Origin: Myxococcales bacterium
GTDB lineage: Bacteria; Myxococcota_A; Polyangia; Polyangiales; JADJMO01
Length of the DNA: 64,000 nt
Direction of reading: 5' to 3'
NCBI GenBank assembly: GCA_016709545.1
Contig: JADJMO010000016.1
Coordinates: forward strand, 186,001-250,000
Shown piece after piece: positions 29,192 to 37,908 of the stretch. Each line of letters begins with the position of its first letter. Positions within the stretch are counted from its first letter, which is position 1. Both the position numbers and the translations under genes were made by a program. Below the pieces are notes generated by a model. It was not told the origin of the DNA and searched no databases. It worked only from the letters and a program-made list of their open reading frames with translations.

Positions 29192-30289
29192 ATGGCCGCC
29201 AATGTCTTCCCGCTCGACGCCGTCCGCACGGACGGTTGGTTCGAGCGCATCGGCGAGAGCATCGGCAGCTTCCAGGCGCTGTGCGAGATCGTCGGCGAGC
29301 GGTTCTTCGCCTTCTCGCTGGTGGCGGGCGTCCGCATCACCGCGCTCACGGTCGATCGACGCAACCCCGACGCCACGATCGTGGAGTTCGTCGCGGGCGA
29401 CGAGGAGCCCACCCGCCGCGCTTCTCTGCCCGAGTTCAGGCGCCAGCTCGTCGGCGCCCTGCTCACCGAGGACAAGCACGGTCCCCCACCGGCGCGCGAG
29501 ACCGACGTCGAGGCGCTGCAGGCGCACATCGGCGTGCGTCACCTGCTGCTCGCGCCACTGTTCGGCCTCTCGCTGCGCCGGCTCAGCGTCGACGGGGATC
29601 GCTCGGTCATCGCGGTGCTGCGGGACGGCTTCGAGGAGTCGATCGGGCTCGAGGAGCTGCGCACGGCCATCTCGGCGCTCGTGCGGCAGGACCTCGAGCG
29701 CGTCTCGAGCGGCGCACGCGGCGCGATCGACCTCGCCAAGGTCGCCGAGGCCGAGGAGGCCGCGCAGGCGGGCGATCCCGCGCGGGTCGTCACGCTGCTC
29801 GGCAGCTGGCCGGCGCCCCTCGCCATCTTCCTCCGCACCCCCGAGGGCCAGGCGCTCGCCGCCGACGCGCGGCAGCTCATCGCCAAGGGCCTCGGCCTGC
29901 TCGGGTCGGCGTGCGCGCGCCTCGGCGAGTCGCCGCAGGCCGAGGAGATCCTGCGCCTCGGGATCCAGTGGGCCGGCGAAGGCCCGCTCGCGGGCGACCT
30001 GTTCCGCCGCCTCGGCGAGGCCTACCTGACCGACGGTCGCCCCGGCGAGGCCATCGCGCCGTTCCGCCGTGCCATGCACTACGGCGCGGCCGCCGCGGAG
30101 ATCCTGCCGCTCCTGTGCCGTGCCTACCTGCGTCGCGGCAAGTACGTCTCCGCGCACGCGTGCCTGCGCAAGGCGCTCGCCGCCGGGGCGCCGCTGCAGA
30201 CGCTCGCCCTCGAGCAGTCGCAGATCGAGCGCGCGCTCGGCCCCGCGCTCACGCGCTGGCAGGCTCTTCTGGCGACGCCCGCTCGCTGA
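29192..30289 (+). CDS. TPR-containing protein of unknown function
   Basis: 365 residues from ATG 29192 (ATG 29138 is possible). No signal peptide. The N-terminal 150 residues form an alpha/beta domain (SFQALCEIVGERFFAFSLVAGVRITALTVD) without recognised homology. The C-terminal 170 residues are tetratricopeptide-like helices: GSACARLGESPQAEEILRLG, RRLGEAYLTDGRPGEAIAPF, CRAYLRRGKYVSAHACLRKA. Likely a cytoplasmic scaffold. Its last 41 nt overlap the convergent lgt gene. Confidence 0.65.
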   Translation: MAANVFPLDAVRTDGWFERIGESIGSFQALCEIVGERFFAFSLVAGVRITALTVDRRNPDATIVEFVAGDEEPTRRASLPEFRRQLVGALLTEDKHGPPPARETDVEALQAHIGVRHLLLAPLFGLSLRRLSVDGDRSVIAVLRDGFEESIGLEELRTAISALVRQDLERVSSGARGAIDLAKVAEAEEAAQAGDPARVVTLLGSWPAPLAIFLRTPEGQALAADARQLIAKGLGLLGSACARLGESPQAEEILRLGIQWAGEGPLAGDLFRRLGEAYLTDGRPGEAIAPFRRAMHYGAAAAEILPLLCRAYLRRGKYVSAHACLRKALAAGAPLQTLALEQSQIERALGPALTRWQALLATPAR

Positions 30290-31067
30290 CCGGCACGATC
30301 GCGATCACCGGCTGGGTGCGCGCGTGGAGGTAGAGCGCGAGGCCCACGCCGAACAGCGCGAGCGAGAGCCACTGGCCGGGGGTGAGGCCCACGTAGCGCG
30401 CGTCGGCGCCGCTGATGTCGGTCGCGCGCAGCGCATCGAGGGGGTAGCGGATGGGCGCGTAGATCATGCAGAGCACGCCGGTGATCTGCCCGGCGCGCCG
30501 GGGGCTCCGCGCGTACCACCACATGAAGATGGCGATCGGGATGGTGAGGAACATCTCGAGGAGGCCGAGGTCGAAGCGCGCGCCGCCGGGGAAGGCGACC
30601 GCGAGCGGTGAGCTCGAGAGGCGCCCGATGTGGTCGTGGGCCGAGGCGCAGCCGGCGCGGCCGAAGATCCAGCTCACGGCGAACACCGCGGTGATCTGGT
30701 CGGCGTAGGGGAGGAGCTTCTCCTTGAACTTCTGGCGCCAGACGAGCGCGCCGACGAGCCCGCCGATGAAGCCGCCGTAGCTCGAGATGCCCTTCCACAC
30801 GTAGAGGAGCGTGATCGGGTTCGCGAGCACCTCCTTGGGCCGGTACATGAGCTCGTCGAGCACGTGCGAGAGCACGAAGCCGAACAAGAGGCAGTAGGTG
30901 ACGAGGGACTCGAACTTCTGCCGCGAGAGACCGCGCGCCACCGCGCGACGGACGGCCAGGGCCGAGCCGATCATCACCCCGGTCGCCACGAGCGCGCCGA
31001 ACGCGTGCAGCTTGAGCCCGATCACCGGCAGGGCGACCGGCTTGATGTCGATGTAGGGGAGCGGCAT
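30249..31067 (-). CDS. lgt: Prolipoprotein diacylglyceryl transferase
   Basis: 272 residues, about seven membrane helices. It transfers diacylglycerol from phosphatidylglycerol to the lipobox Cys, the first step for the many lipoproteins in this window. SSYGGFIGG and FGRAGCASAHDH (a variant of the Lgt GRxGNFxNxE signature) are visible, and YAPIRYPLDALR matches the conserved C-terminal Arg region. The replacement of the Asn-containing signature by a Cys/His form looks like a lineage variant rather than loss. Confidence 0.88.
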   Translation of the reverse strand: MPLPYIDIKPVALPVIGLKLHAFGALVATGVMIGSALAVRRAVARGLSRQKFESLVTYCLLFGFVLSHVLDELMYRPKEVLANPITLLYVWKGISSYGGFIGGLVGALVWRQKFKEKLLPYADQITAVFAVSWIFGRAGCASAHDHIGRLSSSPLAVAFPGGARFDLGLLEMFLTIPIAIFMWWYARSPRRAGQITGVLCMIYAPIRYPLDALRATDISGADARYVGLTPGQWLSLALFGVGLALYLHARTQPVIAIVPVSERASPEEPASA

Positions 31068-31088
31068 GGAGGTTCGGACCCGCGCGGG

Positions 31089-32266
31089 TCAGTGCGGGTC
31101 TTCCTCTTCCTCTTCTTCTTCTTCGCTCGGCTTGGCCGGGGCGGGCTTCTGCTCCGGGAGCTTCTCGAGCTTCACCGTGAGGTCGAACGCCTTGCTGTCG
31201 CGGACCACGCGCAGGGTGACCTTGCGGCCCACGCCCGCGATCGAGACGAGCCACCGCATCTGGCTCGAGTTCTTCACCGGGGTGCCGTCGACGGCGAGGA
31301 TCACGTCGTCGACCTTGATGCCCGCCTTCGCCGCGGGGGTGCCCTTCTTGACCGAGACGACGAGCGCGCCCTTGGTGCCGGATTTCTCGTCGAACTCCGA
31401 GTCCTCGATGCCGACACCGAGGTAGCTGCGGACCACGCGCCCGTCCTTGACGAGCGAGGGCAGCATCTGCTTGACCATGTTGATCGGGATGGCGAACGCG
31501 AGGCCTTGCGCCTTGGCGTTGATGGCCGTGTTGATCCCGATGACCTCGCCCTTGAGGTTGAGCAGCGGGCCGCCGCTGTTGCCCTGGTTGATGGCGGTGT
31601 CGGTCTGGAGGAAGTCGAAATAGTGCTGGCCGGGGAGCGGCACCTCGTTGATGGTGCGGCCGCGCGCGGAGAGGATGCCGGCGGTGACGGTCTGGCGGAG
31701 GCCGTGCGGGCTGCCGATGGCGACGAGCCAGTCGCCGACCGACACCGCGTCGCTGTCGCCGAGGGCGATGGGCTCGATGCCCGCCGGCGGGTCGATCTTG
31801 ATGACCGCGACGTCGGTCATCGGGTCGGTGCCGAGCACCTTCGCGTCGACCCGCTTGTCGTTGTAGAGCTGGACCGCCAGGTCGCTCGCGTCTTGCACGA
31901 CGTGGTTGTTGGTGAGGATCGTGCCGGACTTGTCGATCAAGAAGCCGGAGCCGATGCCCTTGCCGACCATGTGCCCCTTCTTGATCTTGAGGAGCACGGT
32001 CACGACCGCGGGCGCGGTGGCCTTGGCGAGGGGCGCGAAGCTCGCGGGGGTGCCGACCGGCGGGATTCCCGGGGGAGCTGCACCGGCTTGCCACCCGTGG
32101 GCAGCCCGACGGTCGGGGTGGAGACGCTGACCGCGTTGGTGGGGATCCCCTTGCCGTCCTTGCCGTCCTTGCCGTCGTCGTCGCGGTCTCGTCTGCAGCC
32201 CGATCCGAGGGCTCCGAGGGCGAGGGTGGTGACGAAGACGAGGGCCAGACGGCGCGGCAGATTCAT
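31089..32266 (-). CDS. HtrA/DegQ-type serine protease lipoprotein, one frameshift
   Basis: About 392 residues if corrected. Lipobox LGSGC near residue 24, an acidic tether, then a trypsin-like domain with the triad His (LTNNHVV), Asp (MTDVAVIKID) and Ser (INQGNSGGPLL). One PDZ domain follows (SYLGVGIEDSE...GTPAAKAGIKVDDVILAVDG) and a poly-Glu tail. It is an envelope quality-control protease. The frame breaks at the G-run 32071-32075 (one base short), between the tether and the protease domain. The ATG at 32266 overlaps the upstream stop (ATGA). Confidence 0.85.
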
Positions 32267-32532
32267 CCCTGGGGCTCCTTGGAGCGCTCCACGAACTGCA
32301 TCCGCAGGTCGTAGAGCACCTGGTCGATGAGATGCTCCTCGGCGCCCGTGAGGTTGCCCTTGGTCTTCTCCTGCAGCATCCCGACCATGTCGATGGTCTG
32401 CCGGGCGAGCGCGAGATCCGGCGCGGACGGCGTTCCGTCCGGGGGCGGCGCGACGCCGAGGTGGACCAGCGCCGTCTGCGACAGCGACAGGATGAGGGTG
32501 CTGAAGTCGATCGACGGGAGCGGCTCGGCCAT
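32263..32532 (-). CDS. DUF1844 domain protein
   Basis: 89 residues. IDFSTLILSLSQTALVHLGV followed by ALARQTIDMVGMLQEKTKGNLT and EEHLIDQVLYDLRMQFVE matches the DUF1844 helical family. Function unknown. It sits in a coupled operon before the HtrA-type protease, with a one-nucleotide gap to the gene upstream. Confidence 0.85.
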   Translation of the reverse strand: MAEPLPSIDFSTLILSLSQTALVHLGVAPPPDGTPSAPDLALARQTIDMVGMLQEKTKGNLTGAEEHLIDQVLYDLRMQFVERSKEPQG

Positions 32533-32533
32533 C

Positions 32534-32761
32534 TCAGCCCTCGTCGTCGCTCTCGTCGTCGTCGGCGATCTGCTCGCCCGGACGCGGAGTGAAGTGGGTC
32601 TCGCCCTTGTCGGCGACGTCGGGCAGCGCCTTGAGGTGCGCCGCGAGATCGGTCTCGCTGATGATGCCGGCGTCCAGATTGCGGGCGACGACGCGGGTGT
32701 CGAACTTCCAGGGGAGGAACTTGACCCCGGAGGTGGGCTTGTGCGGGAGCTTGGCGGTCAT
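32534..32761 (-). CDS. Small hypothetical acidic-tail protein
   Basis: 75 residues, no signal peptide. WKFDTRVVARNLDAGIISETDLAAHLKALPDVAD suggests a short helical domain that may bind a partner, and the C-terminus is highly acidic (DDDESDDEG). Its place as first gene of a coupled trio (this gene, DUF1844, HtrA-like) supports it being real. No family recognised. Confidence 0.6.
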   Translation of the reverse strand: MTAKLPHKPTSGVKFLPWKFDTRVVARNLDAGIISETDLAAHLKALPDVADKGETHFTPRPGEQIADDDESDDEG

Positions 32762-32805
32762 GCGGCCGGTCGATTAGCACAACCGGCCCTGGCGGGCGTT
32801 TGTTC

Positions 32806-33279
32806 CTAGTCCGCGCCGGCATCCACGGGGGGCGAATAGAGGGCGGGAGGCACGCAGAGCCCGAGCTCGGGCTGGCAGTGGTAGCCCTCGGCCAGGCGGC
32901 AGTCGCCGTCGGTGTGGCAGAGCTTCCCGCAGAAGCGGAACGGGATCCCGTCGCACCCGGCCAGCAGCGTGTACGTTGTGCTCCCCGCGGGGCAGCCCGA
33001 GGGGATGTCGCCCTTTTCGGGCACGAGGAGCGGATTGCAGTATCCGCCGGGAAACTCCAGATCGAACGGGTGGGGGCGGATCGGTCCGGCGCAGTCCCGG
33101 TGGACCTTGGTGACGCAGGTGAGGCCCTCGCACGCGCCGTCGCTCGCGCACGCCTTGCCGACCACCGTCGGCACGAGCGCGGCGTCGACGACGCCCGTGT
33201 CCGCCGTCGTGCCCGGGTCGTTCTTGTGCGCGCATCCGGCGAGCACCAGCAGCGCGAGCCACGCAGTCCGGTCGGCCAT
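32806..33279 (-). CDS. Cysteine-rich lipoprotein
   Basis: 157 residues. GGAGGA precedes the ATG at 33279. Lipobox LAGC at Cys16. After a short Asp/Thr tether there are about a dozen cysteines in a pattern like CASDGACEGLTC, FRFCGKLCHTDGDCRLAEGYHC and LGLC, similar to short disulfide repeats common in myxobacterial surface lipoproteins. No enzymatic motif. Confidence 0.7.
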   Translation of the reverse strand: MADRTAWLALLVLAGCAHKNDPGTTADTGVVDAALVPTVVGKACASDGACEGLTCVTKVHRDCAGPIRPHPFDLEFPGGYCNPLLVPEKGDIPSGCPAGSTTYTLLAGCDGIPFRFCGKLCHTDGDCRLAEGYHCQPELGLCVPPALYSPPVDAGAD

Positions 33280-33389
33280 CGTCCTCCGCTCCGGAGCGTA
33301 ACAGACTATTCCCTGCGTAGGTGCGTGTGTGCGGGCCAATCGCGTGCGACCCTCCCGCGGGCGAGGGCATCGGTTAGGCTCGAGGAGCC

Positions 33390-34628
33390 ATGGTGACCGC
33401 ATTCGACGCGACGTTGGCGGCAGACGGCTCGCTCGACGCGACCCTCGCCGGTCCTCCCGTCGGGAGCGCGACCACAGTGGTGGGCCTGCCCGGCACCGCG
33501 ACCCTCGGTCGCAGCACGGTGCTCCCACGCGTCGAGGGCGACGGCGAGAGCATCCGCATCGTCCACGCGCAGCGCGACCGCTACGTGCGCCTGAAGGTGC
33601 TCGGGCAGGGGGGCATGGGCGAGGTCCTGCTCGCGCGCGACGAGGACATCGACCGCACGGTCGCGGTCAAGCAGCTGCTCCCCAACACCACCGACGCCGC
33701 TGGCCTCGCCCGCTTCGTCGAGGAGGTGCGCACCATCGGGCGCCTCGAGCACCCGAACATCGTCCCCATCCACGACGTCGGGGTCGACGACCAGGGTCGC
33801 TACTTCTTCGTGATGAAGTACGTCGAGGGCGAGACCCTCGAGCACGTCATCGAGCAGCTCGCCGCCGGCAACCCGGACTACCACCGGCGCTACCCGTTCG
33901 AGGTGCGGATCGAGCTCTTCGTCGGCCTCCTGCGGGCGCTGCAGTTCGCCCACGACCGCGGGATCATCCACCGCGACATCAAGCCCGCCAACGTGATGAT
34001 CGGCCCCTACGGCGAGGTCGTGTTGATGGACTGGGGCGTGGCCAAGCCCACCGCCGCGCGCGAGCTGCCGATGGTCGAGAGCGCCGAGCCCGCGAGCGAG
34101 AAGGCGCGCATGTTCCACACGCGGCAGGGCGCGCTCGTGGGCACCCCCGCGTACATGTCACCCGAGCAGGCCCAGGGCAAGCCCATCGACGAGCGCAGCG
34201 ACGTCTACAGCGCCATCGTGCTCCTCGACGAGCTCATGTCGCTGCGGCACTATCTCGCGCACGCGCCGACGCTCCCTGAGCTCTTGCAGGCGGTCGTCTA
34301 CGAGAAGCCCTCGTTCTTCACCATCGCGGGGGCGCGCAGCCCCGCGCAGGGCCCCATGCCCGCGGAGCTCGCCCACCTCGTCGACAAGGGGCTCGCCAAG
34401 GAGCCCGCTGCGCGCTTCCAGAGCGCGAGCGAGGTCGTGGACCGGCTCTACGAGATCCTCGAGGGCAAGGTGCGCGTGCAGTGCCAGATCACGTTCACCA
34501 AGCGCGTGTTCCGCGAGGCGGGTCGGCTCGTCGACCGGCGCCCGTTCGTCGGGTTCTTCTTCCTCGTGAGCCTGGTCGTACTGGTGCTCGCCGCCGTGGG
34601 CGTGCTCGTGCGCGCCGCGCTGGCCTAG
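33390..34628 (+). CDS. Membrane-anchored Ser/Thr protein kinase
   Basis: 412 residues. Kinase domain about 65-350: glycine loop LGQGGMGEV (71-79), Lys94 in VAVKQL, HRDIKPANV (Asp196), APE-like MSPEQ. The DFG motif reads DWG (214-216), which some active bacterial kinases tolerate. A single C-terminal helix (about 385-408) tethers it to the membrane with almost nothing outside, so it probably senses through a partner. The Thr-rich N-terminus may hold autophosphorylation sites. TAGGCT ends 9 nt before the ATG. The stop shares CTAG 34625-34628 with hoxW. Confidence 0.88.
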   Translation: MVTAFDATLAADGSLDATLAGPPVGSATTVVGLPGTATLGRSTVLPRVEGDGESIRIVHAQRDRYVRLKVLGQGGMGEVLLARDEDIDRTVAVKQLLPNTTDAAGLARFVEEVRTIGRLEHPNIVPIHDVGVDDQGRYFFVMKYVEGETLEHVIEQLAAGNPDYHRRYPFEVRIELFVGLLRALQFAHDRGIIHRDIKPANVMIGPYGEVVLMDWGVAKPTAARELPMVESAEPASEKARMFHTRQGALVGTPAYMSPEQAQGKPIDERSDVYSAIVLLDELMSLRHYLAHAPTLPELLQAVVYEKPSFFTIAGARSPAQGPMPAELAHLVDKGLAKEPAARFQSASEVVDRLYEILEGKVRVQCQITFTKRVFREAGRLVDRRPFVGFFFLVSLVVLVLAAVGVLVRAALA

Positions 34629-35083
34629 AGCGCGCTCCGGAGCCAGGGGACCAGCGCCTGCAGCGCCGCCGCGAGGTTCGCGGTCGCAGCCTCGGACAGC
34701 GGATCTCCGAGCTCGAAGCGCTCGCCGCGGATCGCGACCACGAAGGCTGGGGGAGGCGCGCCGACGACGCGCGCGTGGGTGGCGAGCACGGCCGAGGGCG
34801 AGAGGCTGTGGGTGGTCGGGTCCGCGGCCTCCCTCGGCGCCACGCTCGAGCGCTCGAACGGCGCCGTCGCGCGGAGGCTCGCGTCGACGAACACCACGCG
34901 CGCGCGACCCGACAGGTCCAGCGCGTGCTCGATCTGGAGCTGGAAGTCGGTGAGCACCTCGATCACACCGGCGGCGATCTCGCCGGCCAGGAGTTCCGCG
35001 AGGCGTTCGACGAAGAGAGGGCCGAGGGCGTCGTCGCCGCGCGAGGGGTTGCCGACGCCGATCACCAGCAGCGGCGCGGTCAT
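34625..35083 (-). CDS. hoxW: Hydrogenase maturation protease (HoxW/HyaD family)
   Basis: 152 residues. The N-terminal VIGVGNPSRGDDALGP carries the nickel-sensing acidic residue of [NiFe]-hydrogenase endopeptidases. They cut the C-terminal tail of the large subunit after nickel is inserted. The tail to be removed is present in the adjacent HoxH. The ATG overlaps the hoxH stop (ATGA), coupling their translation. Last gene of the hox operon. Confidence 0.85.
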   Translation of the reverse strand: MTAPLLVIGVGNPSRGDDALGPLFVERLAELLAGEIAAGVIEVLTDFQLQIEHALDLSGRARVVFVDASLRATAPFERSSVAPREAADPTTHSLSPSAVLATHARVVGAPPPAFVVAIRGERFELGDPLSEAATANLAAALQALVPWLRSAL

Positions 35084-36558
35084 CCGAGGTGCTCGCCCTC
35101 CCGGACCAGGCGCTCGACCAGCGCGCCCTCGGCGTCGAGGATCTCGACCTCGAGCGGCATCTTGCCGAGCGCGTGCGTCGCGCACGAGAGGCACGGATCG
35201 AACGCCCGGATGGCGACCTCGATGTGGTTGAGCAGGCCCTCGGTGGGCTCGTGGCCGTCGAGGTACTGGCGCGCGACCTCGCGGATGGCCTCGTTCATCG
35301 CCTGGTTGTTGTGGGTCGTCGAGACGATGAGGTTGCACATCGTCACGAGGTCCTGCTCATCGACCTCGTAGTGATGAATGAGGGTGCCCCGCGGCGCCTC
35401 GATCACGCCCACGCCCATCGTGCCGCGGGGGCCGCTCGCGACGAGGTCCGTGCCGAGCAGCGCCGGATCGGCGAGCAGCCGCTCGATGACCTCGGCCGAA
35501 TGCAGGAGCTCGATCATGCGCGCCCAGTGGAACGCGAGCGGCGCGTGGACCAGCTTGCCCGGGGTGACCGCGAGCAGCTCGTCGCGGGCGGCGTCGGCGA
35601 GGGGGGTGCCGAGCGAGTCGCAGTTCTGGATGCGCGCGAGGGGGCCCACCTTGTACCAGCCGGCCTCGGGGCCGAGCGCGGTCAGGAACGGGAACTTCAT
35701 GTAGCTCCACGACCGCACGTTCTCCTTGATGAGCGCGTCGTAGCCCTGCACGTCGACGCCATCGAAGAGGATCTTGCCGTCGGCGTCGCGGGCGCGGAGC
35801 ACACCGTCGTAGAGGTCGAGCTTCCCATCCCGACCGACGAGCGAGAGGATGTTGGAGCGCACCGTGCCGAAGCGCTCGTAGGTGGCGCGGTCCTTCGCGA
35901 ACAGCTCGGTGACGAGCGCGACGCCGGTGCGGGCCCAGGCGATCACGTCGGGGAGCGCGCGCTGGAGCTCGTCGCGCTCGGCCTCCGAGACGGCCTTGTT
36001 CACGCCGCCCGGGATCGAGCCGGTGCCGTGCACGCGCTTGCCCGCGGTGATCCGGATCACCTCTTGCCCGAACTTGCGCAGCATCACCCCCTGCTTGGCG
36101 AGCTCCGGGTAGGCGGCGAGCACGCCGACGACGTTGCGCCGCGCGACCTCGCTCTCGAAGCCGAGCAGCAGATCGGGCGAGGAGAGGTGGTAGAAGTGCA
36201 GCGCGTGCGACTGCAGGATCTGCCCGTAGTGCATGAGCCGCCGCACCCGATCGGCGGTGGGCGTGAGGGTGTGCGCGCCCACCACGCGGTCGAGCGCCTT
36301 GCTCGCGGCGAGGTGGTGGCTCACCGGGCAGATGCCACAGAGGCGCTGCACCATCACCGGCACCTCCCAGTAGGGGCGGCCCTGGATGAAGCGCTCGAAG
36401 CCGCGGAACTCGACGATGTGCAGCCGGACCTGGTGCACCTTGTTGGCGGCGTCGAGCAGGATGGTGACCTTGCCGTGGCCCTCGACCCGCGAAACGGGCT
36501 CGATGACCACGCGGCGCAGGCCGGTCGGATCCTTGGCTTTCTCGAGGGATGAGGTCAT
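35080..36558 (-). CDS. hoxH: [NiFe] hydrogenase large subunit HoxH (group 3)
   Basis: 492 residues. The four Ni-Fe ligands are present: L1 motif RLCGICPVSH (Cys74, Cys77) and L2 motif DPCLSCATH (Cys456, Cys459). About 30 residues follow His462 (ALGKMPLEVEIL...), the tail HoxW would remove. The VSRVEGHGKV start and the DPCLSCATH end are typical of group 3 bidirectional enzymes. It oxidises or produces H2, exchanging electrons through HoxY and HoxFU with NAD(P). Cytoplasmic, no Tat signal. Confidence 0.95.
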   Translation of the reverse strand: MTSSLEKAKDPTGLRRVVIEPVSRVEGHGKVTILLDAANKVHQVRLHIVEFRGFERFIQGRPYWEVPVMVQRLCGICPVSHHLAASKALDRVVGAHTLTPTADRVRRLMHYGQILQSHALHFYHLSSPDLLLGFESEVARRNVVGVLAAYPELAKQGVMLRKFGQEVIRITAGKRVHGTGSIPGGVNKAVSEAERDELQRALPDVIAWARTGVALVTELFAKDRATYERFGTVRSNILSLVGRDGKLDLYDGVLRARDADGKILFDGVDVQGYDALIKENVRSWSYMKFPFLTALGPEAGWYKVGPLARIQNCDSLGTPLADAARDELLAVTPGKLVHAPLAFHWARMIELLHSAEVIERLLADPALLGTDLVASGPRGTMGVGVIEAPRGTLIHHYEVDEQDLVTMCNLIVSTTHNNQAMNEAIREVARQYLDGHEPTEGLLNHIEVAIRAFDPCLSCATHALGKMPLEVEILDAEGALVERLVREGEHLG

Positions 36559-36591
36559 GGCTGTTCTCGGCTCGCTCTCTGTGAATCTTTG

Positions 36592-36615
36592 TCGGCCGCC
36601 CGTGGAGGCGGCCGA
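36592..36615. repeat. Perfect hairpin between hoxY and hoxH
   Basis: TCGGCCGCC (36592-36600) and GGCGGCCGA (36607-36615) form a 9-bp stem with a 6-nt loop in the 81-nt hoxY-hoxH gap, the only sizeable gap in the operon. Without a T-run it is more likely an mRNA-processing, stability or attenuation element than a full terminator. Confidence 0.5.
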
Positions 36616-36639
36616 TACTTCGCCTCGCTCACGCTCGGC

Positions 36640-37178
36640 TCAGTCGTAGTGGATGAGGCCGTGCCCGAGCTGCGGCGTGCGACCGGCGATGAGGTCGGTC
36701 AGGAACTGCCAGATGGCGTCGGCCGAGGGCGGGCAGCCGGGGAGGAAGTAGTCGACCTTCACGACGTCGTGCAGCGGGTGCACCTGCGCGAGGGGGAGGG
36801 GGAGCTCCGGGTCGTTGGGGATGAAGCCGCGCTCGACGCCGAGGCCGGTGAGATACACCGTCTGCAGACAGTCGCGGATGTCGAGGTGGTTGCGCTGCGC
36901 GGGGAGTCCGCCGTTGACGGCGCAGGCGCCGAGCGCGACCAGCGTCTTGCACTGCTTGCGCAGCTCGCGCAGCACGTGGACGTTCTCGGCGTTGCAGACG
37001 CCGCCCTCGACGATGCCGAGGTCGCAGGGCCCGGGGTGCCTGGATCGGTCAGCGGGCTCGCGTCGAGCTCGATGTGGTCGAGGAGCGCGACGAGGCGCTC
37101 GTCGATGTCGAGGAACGACATGTGGCAGCCGAAGCAGCCGGCGAGCGAGGTGGTGGCGACGCGGAGCTTCTTGGCCAT
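36640..37178 (-). CDS. hoxY: [NiFe] hydrogenase small subunit HoxY, one frameshift
   Basis: About 179 residues if corrected. Cys15 and Cys18 (LAGCFGCHMSF), Cys in GGVCNAENVHVLRELRKQC, GACAVNGG and FLPGCPP make up the proximal [4Fe-4S] site that passes electrons from the Ni-Fe centre. The frame breaks near 37041, where one base is missing between LTDP and HPGPCDLG. The downstream frame then runs intact to GLIHYD. It starts one base after the hoxU stop. Confidence 0.88.
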
Positions 37179-37179
37179 C

Positions 37180-37908
37180 TCAGGCCTCCTTCTCCCGGTC
37201 GACGGCGACCTCGCGGATCGGGCGCTCGTCGTAGGTGCGCTTGCCGATGGGCACGAGGAAGCCGCGACGCTTGCGCTGGATGACGCCGACCGGGCAGACG
37301 CTCATGGCCTTGTCGTCGACGGCGAGGTTCGTGTCGGCGAGCCGGCCCGACTCCGCGTTGACCACGAGGTGCTTGTCGATGCCCCGTCCCGAGAGGGCGA
37401 ACACGCTCTTGTGATCGACCAGCGTGCTCGCGCGGACGCACAGCTCGCAGAGGATGCAGCGGTTGAAGTCGAGCAGGACCTCGGGGTGCGAGGCGTCGAG
37501 CGGGCGGTTCGGGAACAGCGGCACGTAGTGCCCGGTCGTGACGCCGAGGTCGTAGCCGACCGCCTGGAGCGTGCAGTTGCCGCTCTGCTCGCACGAGGGG
37601 CAGAAGTGGTTGCCCTCGGTGAACAGGAACTGCACGAGGTGGCGCCGCAGGTCGCGGATCTCCTCGGTCTCGGACTCGACGACGTCGCCTGGGCGGGCCG
37701 GCGTGGTGCAGCTCGCGCCGGTGCGGCCGTTGACCTTGACGGTGCACACCTTGCAGCTCCCGTGCGGGTGGAACTCGCGGTGGAAGCATAGATAGGGAAT
37801 GTATTTCCCGGCGGCGAGGGCCGCCTGCAGGATGGTCTGGCCGGGCTCGAACGGCACGTCGTGCCCGTCGAGCTGGAACGTGGCATCGGCCTCGGGTGTG
37901 TCGGTCAC
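37180..37908 (-). CDS. hoxU: Hydrogenase diaphorase subunit HoxU
   Basis: 242 residues, NuoG-N-terminus-like. [2Fe-2S] Cys41, 52, 55 and 67 (CFHREFHPHGSCKVC...SC). The His/Cys [4Fe-4S] set is His101, Cys103, 106 and 112 (HFCPSCEQSGNC). A further [4Fe-4S] set is Cys151, 154, 157 (CILCELC) and Cys205 (SVCPVG). It wires HoxF to HoxY. The GTG start overlaps the hoxF stop (GTGA). Confidence 0.95.
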   Translation of the reverse strand: MTDTPEADATFQLDGHDVPFEPGQTILQAALAAGKYIPYLCFHREFHPHGSCKVCTVKVNGRTGASCTTPARPGDVVESETEEIRDLRRHLVQFLFTEGNHFCPSCEQSGNCTLQAVGYDLGVTTGHYVPLFPNRPLDASHPEVLLDFNRCILCELCVRASTLVDHKSVFALSGRGIDKHLVVNAESGRLADTNLAVDDKAMSVCPVGVIQRKRRGFLVPIGKRTYDERPIREVAVDREKEA

